Below are positions 9,931 through 18,115 of a DNA stretch of 64,000 bases, piece after piece. The stretch comes from Gavia stellata (Eukaryota > Chordata > Aves > Gaviiformes > Gaviidae). The notes below the pieces were generated by a model, which was given only the letters and a program-made list of their open reading frames with translations, made no database searches and was not told the DNA's origin. The translations under genes and the position numbers were made by a program. How positions within the stretch are numbered: the stretch's first letter is position 1; every line of letters starts with the position of its first letter. The stretch is taken from contig NC_082610.1 in assembly GCF_030936135.1 (NCBI RefSeq), positions 21,772,428-21,836,427 of the forward strand, written 5' to 3'.

Positions 9931-11742
9931 ATGATCTTCTTTTTGCTATATCTGTTAAAGATTGGCCTGCGCTTTTTCAGTATGCTGTGCTCTGCAGTAA
10001 TTAGTGACATTTTGCCTGGAAGATTTGTTTTTAAAACGCTGACCTTGAGCTGGGTAATCTGGTGTTTGGTCTCTGGGCTGAAGCCATTACTGTATTTTGG
10101 GTACCATCTCGTGGAGATACTTAACAATTATACTCCTTCTTCTGAGAGTTTTTTTTTGGAGGAAATACAGAACAGCACCCTTGCTTCCTTCTTCTGTGAT
10201 GTTGTCTCCCTCATGACAATGACCTCTCAGTACCTTGAACATCCTTGGGCAGTTAAAATACTTCTATTGATATTCCTTAGACATATTGCTTCAGTTTTCT
10301 CTAAGGTCAACAAGCAATTTAGGAATATGACCCAGGTTCCACGAGAGTATGGTCATGGGTGGCACGGCATGTGGGAGAATATGGGCAGGTATCTAGAGAA
10401 CTTCTCACCTCCAATGATCTGGACTTTCACCCCTGAACAATTACAGGATCCTGATGAAGTGGTAGAATGTTTGAAAAAAAAATGCCATGGCTACTCCAGA
10501 GAGGCACAACTTACTGCACTGTGCTGGGCCCTCGCCAGCATCTACCAAACACTGCTTGATACTATGCAGCACCCTCAGGGAGAAGAGAGGGGAAATAAAT
10601 CAGGCACTGTATCCGTCGCCCCTATAACTAAAAAGAAACAGTGGAAGCGGAAATCAGCTCGTTTAGTAAGGGATGAAGAAGCTTCTCCTAAGAGGGAAAA
10701 AGAATCAGAAGAGGCAGCCTCTTCTGCAGCAGAGCAGCCACAGGAACAGGACGAAGATACTGAGATAATCAATGAAACGGAAACCACCCGCTCCCTATCC
10801 CTAAGTGAGCTACGAGACATGCGAAAAGATTTCAGCCGTCAACCAGGGGAGCTAATTCTCAGCTGGTTACTTCGATGCTGGGATATTGGGGCCAGTAGTC
10901 AGGAATTGGAGGGTAAGGAAGCCCGGCAGCTGGGATCGCTTGCTAAGGACAAGGCCATTGACAAAGGTATTGGAAAAAAGGCAGGAGTCCTCAGTCTTTG
11001 GCAGCGACTCCTATCAAGTGTGAAGGACAGGTATCCCTTCAAGGAAGAACTTGCAAACTCTCGAAGGAAATGGACCAACATCGAGGGGGGCATCCAGTAT
11101 CTAAGGGAATTAGCCGTGTTGGAGGTAATCTATAATGACCACGCATGCAAAGACCCAGATGAAATCCAATGCACACGGTCCATGTGGCGCAAGTTTGTAC
11201 GGAATGCAGCAACGTCTTACACCCACACCCTGGCGATAATGAACTGGACAGACATTGAGGCACCAACTATAGATGAACTGGCGAGGCAACTCCGAGACTA
11301 CGAAGATAACCTTGCTCCCTCCATGTGTGCTTGTGTCTCGGCTGTGGACAGACACAGACTGACTCAAAACATGTTTGAGCAAGCTGAGAAGGGTAGGTTT
11401 TCCTCATCCACTCCAACCAAAGCCTCGGCTATTAAGAGTCAACTTTTCCCTGTTCAGGCGAAAGGGTACCGGTGGCGCACACCACGTGCAACCCTGTGGT
11501 TCTTCCTGCGTGACCAGGGGGAGGACATGAGGAAGTGGGATGGTCAACCTACCTGGAGACTAGAAGCTCGGGTGCAGGAATTGCAAGGAAAAACAACAGC
11601 TAAAAAGCATCCGTCCAGAAAAATGACTGCTCCAGTGTCTGTTGGACAAAGTAGAAGGGCTGACGGTACTTTTGATCCTGATGAAGGGACTTCTGTTATG
11701 CACGTACAAAAACCAAGTAATGAAGACTCAGACCAGGAGTAG
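9931..11742 (+). CDS. ERV-L type gag, left provirus
   Basis: A frame of about 603 codons from the first ATG after the primer site (the open frame also extends back into the LTR). The first 150 or so residues contain three strongly hydrophobic stretches, unusual for Gag. A charged Lys/Glu-rich segment follows, then a region of about 200 residues (from SLSELRDMRKDFSR onward) resembling the Gag/Fv1-like core of avian ERV-L elements. I see no CCHC zinc knuckle. gag and pol are in the same register, a layout that in gammaretroviruses goes with termination read-through; whether this family uses it I cannot say. Confidence 0.8.
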   Translation: MIFFLLYLLKIGLRFFSMLCSAVISDILPGRFVFKTLTLSWVIWCLVSGLKPLLYFGYHLVEILNNYTPSSESFFLEEIQNSTLASFFCDVVSLMTMTSQYLEHPWAVKILLLIFLRHIASVFSKVNKQFRNMTQVPREYGHGWHGMWENMGRYLENFSPPMIWTFTPEQLQDPDEVVECLKKKCHGYSREAQLTALCWALASIYQTLLDTMQHPQGEERGNKSGTVSVAPITKKKQWKRKSARLVRDEEASPKREKESEEAASSAAEQPQEQDEDTEIINETETTRSLSLSELRDMRKDFSRQPGELILSWLLRCWDIGASSQELEGKEARQLGSLAKDKAIDKGIGKKAGVLSLWQRLLSSVKDRYPFKEELANSRRKWTNIEGGIQYLRELAVLEVIYNDHACKDPDEIQCTRSMWRKFVRNAATSYTHTLAIMNWTDIEAPTIDELARQLRDYEDNLAPSMCACVSAVDRHRLTQNMFEQAEKGRFSSSTPTKASAIKSQLFPVQAKGYRWRTPRATLWFFLRDQGEDMRKWDGQPTWRLEARVQELQGKTTAKKHPSRKMTAPVSVGQSRRADGTFDPDEGTSVMHVQKPSNEDSDQE

Positions 11743-11796
11743 AGGGGCCCTGCCTTCGGCCAGGCGGAGGAAAGGGACAACCGAGTTTACTGGACT

Positions 11797-14700
11797 GTGT
11801 GGATTCGATGGCCTGGCACATCAGCCCCACAGGAGTATAAAGCTCTAGTGGACACCGGTGCACAGTGTACTCTAATTCCATCAGATTACAAGGGGGCGGA
11901 ATCCATCTGTATTTCTGGAGTGACAGGGGGATCCCAAGAACTGTCTGTGTTGGAGGCTGAAGTAAGCCTAACTGGGAATGAGTGGCAAAAGCACCCTATT
12001 GTGACTGGTCCAGAGGCTCCATGCATCCTTGGCATAGACTATCTCAGGAGAGGGTACTTCAGAGACCCAAAAGGGTATCGATGGGCTTTTGGTATAGCTG
12101 CTTTGAATACGGAGGAAATTAAACAGCTGTCTAGCTTGCCTGGTCTCTCAGAGGATCCTTCTGTGGTGGGGTTGCTGCAAGTTAAAGAACAGCAGGTGCC
12201 AATTGCTACCATGACAGTGCATCGGCGACAATATCGCACCAATCGAGACTCCCTGGTTCCCATCCACAACTTGATCCGTCAACTGGAAAGTCAAGGAGTG
12301 ATCAGTAAGACTCATTCACCCTTTAATAGTCCCATATGGCCCGTGCAAAAATCTAACGGAGAGTGGCGGTTAACAGTGGACTATCGAGGCCTGAACGAAG
12401 TCACACCGCCGCTGAGTGCTGCCGTACCAGACATGCTAGAACTTCAGTATGAACTGGAGTCAAAGGCTGCCAAATGGTATGCAACAATAGATATCGCCAA
12501 TGCGTTTTTCTCGATCCCTCTGGCAGCAGAGTGCAGGCCACAGTTTGCTTTCACATGGAGGGGTATCCAGTACACCTGGAATCGACTGCCCCAGGGGTGG
12601 AAACATAGTCCTACCATTTGTCATGGGCTGATACAGAGTGCACTGGAACAAGGCAAAGCTCCCGAACACCTGCAGTATATTGATGACATCATTGTGTGGG
12701 GCAACACAGCGGAGGAAGTGTTTGAGAAGGGGAGAAGAATAATCCAGATTCTCCTGAAAGCTGGATTTGCTATAAAACAAAGTAAGGTCAAAGGGCCTGC
12801 ACAGGAAATTCAGTTTTTAGGAATAAAATGGCAGGATGGGCGTCGCCATATCCCAATGGATGTGATCAATAAAATAACAGCCATGTCTCCACCAACTAAC
12901 AAAAAGGAAACACAAGCTTTCTTAGGTGTTGTGGGTTTCTGGAGAATGCATATTCCAAGTTATAGTCTGATCGTAAGCCCTCTCTATCGAGTGACCCGGA
13001 AGAAGAATGACTTTGAATGGGGCCCTGAACAGCAGCAAGCCTTTGAACAAATTAAACAGGAGATAGTTCGTGCAGTAGCGCTTGGGCCAGTCCGGACAGG
13101 ACAAGATGTGAAAAATGTACTTTACACCTCAGCTGGGGATAACGGCCCCACCTGGAGCCTCTGGCAGAAAGCACCTGGAGAGACTCGAGGTCGACCTCTA
13201 GGGTTTTGGAGCCGGGGATATAGGGGATCTGAAGCCCGTTACACTCCAACTGAAAAAGAAATATTAGCAGCATATGAAGGAATTCGAGCTGCTTCGGAAG
13301 TAGTTGGTACTGAAGCACAGCTCCTTTTGGCCCCTCGATTGCCTGTGCTGGGCTGGATGTTCAAAGGGAAGATCCCCTCTATGCATCACGCAACTGATGC
13401 TACATGGAGTAAGTGGGTTGCACTGATAACGCAACGAGCTCGGATGGGAAACCCTGACCGCCCGGGAATCCTGGAAGTGATCATGGACTGGCCAGAGGGC
13501 CAAAACTTCGGACTGTCACCAGAGGAGGTGACTCGTGCTGAAGAGGCCCCTCTGTATAATGAATTATCAGAGACTGAGAAGCAATATGCCCTGTTTACAG
13601 ATGGATCCTGCCGTATTGTGGGAAAACATCGAAGGTGGAAAGCTGCTGTGTGGAGTCCTACGCGACAAGTTGCAGAAACTGCTGAAGGACAAGGTGAATC
13701 AAGTCAGTTTGCAGAGGTGAAAGCCATTCAGCTGGCTTTAGATATTGCTGAACGAGGGAAATGGCCAGTACTTTATCTCTATACGGACTCATGGATGGTG
13801 GCAAATGCCCTGTGGGGGTGGCTACAGCAATGGAAGCAGAGCAACTGGCAGCGCAGAGGTAAGCCCATCTGGGCTGCTGAATTATGGCAAGATATTGCTG
13901 CTCGGGTAGAGAACCTGGTTGTAAAAGTACGTCATATAGATGCTCACATACCCAAGAGTCGTGCCACTGAAGAACATCGAAACAATGAGCGGGTGGACCA
14001 AGCTGCTAGAATTGAAGTGGCTCAGGTGGATCTGGATTGGGAACATAAGGGTGAGCTATTTATAGCTCGATGGGCCCATGACACATCAGGACATTTAGGA
14101 AGGGATGCAACATACAAATGGGCTCGTGGTCGAGGGGTGGACTTGACTATTGATGCCATTGCACAGGTTATCCATGAATGTGAAACATGTGCCATAATCA
14201 AACAAGCTAAGCGGCTGAAGCCTTTTTGGTATAGAGGACGATGGCTGAAATATCAATACGGGGAAGCCTGGCAGGTTGATTATATCACACTACCACGAAC
14301 CCGCCACGGGAAGCAGCATGTGCTTACAATGGTGGAAGCAACTACCGGATGGATGGAAACATACCCCGTGACCCATGCCACTGCCCGGAACACTATCTTG
14401 GGCCTTGAAAAGCAAATTTTATGGCGACACGGCACCCCTGAAAGAATTGAATCAGACAACGGGACTCGTTTCCGAAACAACCTCATTAACACCTGGGCCA
14501 AGGAGCATGGCATTGACTGGGTGTATCACATCCCCTACCATGCACCAGCCTCCGGGAAAATTGAACGATACAACGCAATATTAAAAACTACACTGAAAGC
14601 AATGGGTGCTGGGACATTCAAGCATTGGGATACACATTTAGCAGAAGCCACTTGGCTAGTTAACACTAGAGGCTCTGCCAGTCGACCTGGCCCTGCCCAA

Positions 14701-14925
14701 TCAAAACCCCTGCGCACTGTGGAAGGAGATAAGATTCCCGTAGTACATATAAGGAACTTGCTGGGAAAAACAGTCTGGGTTATTCCTTCCTCAGGAAAAG
14801 GTAAACCTATTCGCGGGGTTGTTTTTGCTCAGGGACCTGGGTGCACTTGGTGGGTAATGCAGAAGAAAGGGGAAGTCCAGTGTGTACCTCAAGGTAATTT
14901 AATTCTGGGTGAAACTAATCCATGA
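11797..14925 (+). CDS. ERV-L type pol (PR-RT-RNase H-IN), left provirus
   Basis: About 1,042 codons. Aspartic protease motif LVDTGAQ near residue 19; reverse transcriptase at about 140-370 with the YIDD motif at 294-297; RNase H with TDGS near 600; integrase with an HHCC zinc region at about 757-810 and a DDE core at VDYI, SDNGT and KIERY (about 826, 886 and 921). The integrase tail closes the frame. I see no dUTPase, which mammalian ERV-L elements carry after integrase. The stretch from 14926 to 15300 holds no env. Confidence 0.9.
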   Translation: MWIRWPGTSAPQEYKALVDTGAQCTLIPSDYKGAESICISGVTGGSQELSVLEAEVSLTGNEWQKHPIVTGPEAPCILGIDYLRRGYFRDPKGYRWAFGIAALNTEEIKQLSSLPGLSEDPSVVGLLQVKEQQVPIATMTVHRRQYRTNRDSLVPIHNLIRQLESQGVISKTHSPFNSPIWPVQKSNGEWRLTVDYRGLNEVTPPLSAAVPDMLELQYELESKAAKWYATIDIANAFFSIPLAAECRPQFAFTWRGIQYTWNRLPQGWKHSPTICHGLIQSALEQGKAPEHLQYIDDIIVWGNTAEEVFEKGRRIIQILLKAGFAIKQSKVKGPAQEIQFLGIKWQDGRRHIPMDVINKITAMSPPTNKKETQAFLGVVGFWRMHIPSYSLIVSPLYRVTRKKNDFEWGPEQQQAFEQIKQEIVRAVALGPVRTGQDVKNVLYTSAGDNGPTWSLWQKAPGETRGRPLGFWSRGYRGSEARYTPTEKEILAAYEGIRAASEVVGTEAQLLLAPRLPVLGWMFKGKIPSMHHATDATWSKWVALITQRARMGNPDRPGILEVIMDWPEGQNFGLSPEEVTRAEEAPLYNELSETEKQYALFTDGSCRIVGKHRRWKAAVWSPTRQVAETAEGQGESSQFAEVKAIQLALDIAERGKWPVLYLYTDSWMVANALWGWLQQWKQSNWQRRGKPIWAAELWQDIAARVENLVVKVRHIDAHIPKSRATEEHRNNERVDQAARIEVAQVDLDWEHKGELFIARWAHDTSGHLGRDATYKWARGRGVDLTIDAIAQVIHECETCAIIKQAKRLKPFWYRGRWLKYQYGEAWQVDYITLPRTRHGKQHVLTMVEATTGWMETYPVTHATARNTILGLEKQILWRHGTPERIESDNGTRFRNNLINTWAKEHGIDWVYHIPYHAPASGKIERYNAILKTTLKAMGAGTFKHWDTHLAEATWLVNTRGSASRPGPAQSKPLRTVEGDKIPVVHIRNLLGKTVWVIPSSGKGKPIRGVVFAQGPGCTWWVMQKKGEVQCVPQGNLILGETNP

Positions 14926-15300
14926 TTTGAGTTATATGTTACAGGAACTACTATAGCAGGAACCACCTGAACCAATTGAGGACAAGCCTTACAAGAAGCA
15001 GTGCAAGTGCAGCAGTGACCCGACCTGAGCTAGCTGTGGTGCCCAATAACTCCATGCAATACAACACCTCTTCTCTCCTGAGTGACCACCATAACAGATG
15101 GAGCCCAAAGTTATGGACTACATGAACTCAATGGACATTTATGGACATTTTACAAATATTTCACCGGGGTGGTCCATAGACTAAGGGAAGGATATCTGTG
15201 TACTATATCAAAGGATGGGAAGGGCGATGATAGGGAATGAGGTTTTGGATGGTGTGAGACCTGAGCATGATGTAAATGGTATGGAATAAGGGGTGGAGAA

Positions 15301-15919
15301 TGTGCTGGTTTTGGCTGGGATAGGGTTAACTTTCTTCATAGCAGCTAGTATGGGGCTGTGTTTTGGATTGTATGGGGCTGTGTTTTGGATTTGGGCTGGA
15401 AACAATGTTGATAAAGCAGGAATGTTTTAGTTACTGCTGAGCAGGGCTCACACAGCACCAAGGCCTTTTCTGCTCCTCACCCCACCCCACCAGCGAGTGG
15501 GCTGGGGGTGCACGGGAAGTTGGGAGGGGACACAGCCGGGACAGCTGACCCCAACTGACCAAAGGGATATTCCATACCATATGACATCATGCTCAGTATA
15601 TAAAGCCGGGGGAGGAAGAGGGAAGGTGGGGACATTCGGAGTAATGGCGTTTGTCTTCCCGAGCAACCGCTACGCGTGATAGAGCCCTGCTTCCCTGCAG
15701 ATAGCTGAACACCTGCCTGCCGACGGGAAGTGGTGAATTAATTCCTTCTTTCGCTTTGCTTCTCCGCGCAGTGTTCTTTTGCTCTACCTATTAAAATGTT
15801 TTTATCTCAGCCCACGAGTTTTCTCACTTTTACTCTTCTGGTTCTCTCCCCCACCCCACCTGGGGGGAGTGAGTGAGCGGCTGTGTGGTGATTAGTCCGG
15901 CTGGGCTTAAACCACGACA
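15301..15919 (+). repeat. 3' LTR of the left provirus
   Basis: 619 bp, preceded by a purine-rich tract (about 15287-15300). TATA box near 15597. It ends about 105 bp from the stop codon of gene 3, and its promoter would read toward the antisense strand of that gene. The right target copy agttc is at 15920-15924. Confidence 0.93.
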
Positions 15920-16024
15920 AGTTCCCACACACATGGCTTGAGAGTGAGATGACACAGAGAGATCGTTCAGGAAAAATTTAATAAGAAGGTATAAGAAGAC
16001 AGGACAGACAGCATCTGTGTCCTG
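15920..16024. other. 3' flank of gene 3 between LTR and stop codon
   Basis: Starts with the target copy agttc, then the GU-rich element (on the minus strand), the ATTAAA signal at 15982-15977 and the 3' untranslated end of gene 3. Confidence 0.7.
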
Positions 16025-18115
16025 CTACCAATCACTTGTCCCTGGAGAGTCTCCGCTGGCATCAGGTTGTCCCTCATCTGAAACTTCTTCAACAAGATTA
16101 GAGGGGACGAATCCTCTTGTGCCATCGGTCAGCTCTCCCACATACCAGCCGTCTTCATCCACGTCTCCAAAGACGTACACGTATTGTCCAGCAACTAGAG
16201 GAAGCTCTAGTTCAGGCCGCTCGTTGGGACCATCGAAAGGATCATAGCCGTATCGAGCTATGAACGCTCGAAGCTCTGCCGGTTGTTTTCTCATCGCCTC
16301 CAGCAGGAGGGACTCCTTGTCTGCTACCAGGTTAGCCTGGCACGGCCTGGAAACGCTACGCTTGGATCTTGCTCTTTCCAGCCGTTCCAGTTCCTGAAAT
16401 AGCTGCTGGCGTTGTTCCTTTAGCTTCTCATACCAATCATTCAGTTCAATCAGCTGGGCTCGAAACAGTGGCAGGGTTTCTTGGAGTTCCCTCTGGAAGC
16501 ACGCGCCTTCCTCTTCTTTCCTCTGGAGCGCTAGCTTGGCTTCCTCATGTTCCTTCTCCAGCTGTTGACTTCTTTCTGCCGTTTCTCTCATGGCTTTCAG
16601 TTCACGCTCTGCCTCTTCCAGTTGGCTTTGAAGACAGACGTTTCTTTGGATGGCAGAATCTCGCTCGCCTGCCACTCGTGCTAGTAGTCCTTTCAGGTCA
16701 AGGTTTTCCGCTTGAACCTCTTCTGTCAAAGCCATCTGCCCACGGAGGCGAGCATTTTCTTGAGCCAGGCGGGTGTTTCCATTTGTCATCTCCGTGAGCT
16801 GCACCTGTAACTGCTCACGAGTTCGGCTGTGGGTGCTCACATCATAGGAGCCCTCTTCGTCTGCAGCCACTTGGGCCTGAAGCTCCACAGCCGCCTTCCG
16901 TGAGGAGTCGTCCTGCTTGTCCTGAGCCAGCAAAGCTCCGTCAGCCTCTCCTGTTTCTCCATCGCTCTGCTGAGGAAACGATGCCACACAGAGTTCCTCA
17001 GTAGAGCGTTGGATGGGCAGTGGCACTCGAGTATTGATCAGGCGATTGCTGGCCACCTGCAGTTGCCTGGATCTTTCTTCCAGCCGCGAGGCGAGGCCAG
17101 CTAGTTGAGCACTTTTCTGCCGCAGCCAATCTGCCTCCTTGCGGGCTTCTGGAGAGCCTTTCTTTTTCAGGAGGCGGCTCTCCATCTCAAGGGCCCTCTC
17201 TTGCCTCTCCAGGTCTTCCAGAAGACGCTGCAGGTGGGTGTTCTGCTCCAGGAGCTGGCTGCACGTGCTGCCAAGCAGCACCAAGTCTTCCGCCTCTGGC
17301 ACCTGGAGCTGAGCATCTGCCACTGCCTTGCATGTTGTTTGCTGCCCAGCACTGTGGCTTTCGGGCAGTCTTTCCTGTAGTGCCGCCAGGGCCCGGGGCC
17401 CGTTTCTGCCAGAAGAGCAGGAGCTCTGCATCTCCTGATGGCCCTGGTGCGCAGGAGGGCCTTCGGGCTGGGCCGTGCTGGGGGAGGCGGGCAGCTCGCC
17501 CTCCAACTGCTGCAGGATGTATTTGGTGAAGAGTGTCCTCTCCAGCTGCAGCTGGTTCTGGAGGTGGCGGATGCGGGCGGGCTGGTAGCCATCTCTCTCC
17601 CAGCAGAGCTTGCTGAGGACATCCTGGAGCTTGCTCCGGGCCTCCCTGCCGCTGCTGCTGGGCCTCACCATCTCCTCGGCCAGCTGCTGCTGCAGGGCCC
17701 GCGTCTGGCCAAGGGCGGTGGTGCACTCGTGCCGCAGCAGCTCCTGTTCCTCGCGGAGCTCAGCCTCCTTCCAGCGCAGCAGCTGGCGGGTCTCCACCAC
17801 CCGCTGCCGCTGGTTCAACTCCAGAAGCCGCTGCACCTCCTGAGCCTGTCGCTGCTCCCACTCGGACTGGAGCCGCTCTGCCAGGAGCTGCTGCTCCCTG
17901 CCCAAAGCCGCCTTCAGCTCCCGCGTTTCGGTAGCGAAGCAGCGGCGCAGCTCCTGGGTGCGGTGCCGCTCTTCCTCCAGCTCAGCCCGTAGCGCTTCCA
18001 GCTCCCGCCTCTGCTCCTCCTTCTGCGCAAGGCTGCTGGGGGCCTGCACCGGGCCCCGGCGGGGCGAGGGGCGGCTGCGCGCCACGAGCCCCCTGCCCGC
18101 AACATCCCGCGTCAT
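16025..18115 (-). CDS. RIMBP3: RIMBP3-like coiled-coil/SH3 protein, copy 3 (next to the left provirus)
   Basis: Complete 696-residue frame from ATG at 18115 to TAG at 16025. It has the same coiled coil plus single SH3 layout as copy 2. Its 5' end is of the class reading GTCGCAATGACG around the start. It is the most divergent complete copy at protein level: Q143, R183, G446, R458, T512, F540, W561 and G623. G623 lies inside the SH3 motif that reads ARYSYDPF in the others. The 3' LTR of the left provirus ends at 15919, about 105 bp beyond the stop and in opposite orientation. The ATTAAA signal (minus strand, 15982-15977) and a GU-rich stretch (plus-strand ccacacacatgg near 15925) lie between the stop and the LTR, so the gene kept its own 3' end. 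Confidence 0.86.
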   Translation of the reverse strand: MTRDVAGRGLVARSRPSPRRGPVQAPSSLAQKEEQRRELEALRAELEEERHRTQELRRCFATETRELKAALGREQQLLAERLQSEWEQRQAQEVQRLLELNQRQRVVETRQLLRWKEAELREEQELLRHECTTALGQTRALQQQLAEEMVRPSSSGREARSKLQDVLSKLCWERDGYQPARIRHLQNQLQLERTLFTKYILQQLEGELPASPSTAQPEGPPAHQGHQEMQSSCSSGRNGPRALAALQERLPESHSAGQQTTCKAVADAQLQVPEAEDLVLLGSTCSQLLEQNTHLQRLLEDLERQERALEMESRLLKKKGSPEARKEADWLRQKSAQLAGLASRLEERSRQLQVASNRLINTRVPLPIQRSTEELCVASFPQQSDGETGEADGALLAQDKQDDSSRKAAVELQAQVAADEEGSYDVSTHSRTREQLQVQLTEMTNGNTRLAQENARLRGQMALTEEVQAENLDLKGLLARVAGERDSAIQRNVCLQSQLEEAERELKAMRETAERSQQLEKEHEEAKLALQRKEEEGACFQRELQETLPLFRAQLIELNDWYEKLKEQRQQLFQELERLERARSKRSVSRPCQANLVADKESLLLEAMRKQPAELRAFIARYGYDPFDGPNERPELELPLVAGQYVYVFGDVDEDGWYVGELTDGTRGFVPSNLVEEVSDEGQPDASGDSPGTSDW

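Larger units (their letters stand above)
9200..15919 (+). mobile_element. ERV-L (class III) type avian provirus, left copy; looks whole, no env
   Basis: A 6,720-bp element with two 619-bp LTRs (TG...CA ends), a Lys-type primer site, gag, pol and a purine-rich tract before the 3' LTR. The family is assigned from the LTR start, which I recognise as that of avian ERV-L elements, from a Gag core resembling the Fv1/ERV-L type, and from the ERV-L-like reverse transcriptase. It lies on the plus strand, opposite to the host genes, between spacer 2 and the 3' end of gene 3, flanked by agttc. The LTRs differ at about 7 of 619 sites by eye. At an assumed avian rate near 2 per 10^9 sites per year this is a few million years, but conversion within the array could distort it. 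I see no obvious break in the main frames. Confidence 0.9.

Noticed and set aside
14926-15300. A possible env or dUTPase remnant after pol
   Set aside because: Only short frames without recognisable motifs are present, and the stretch is too short for env.
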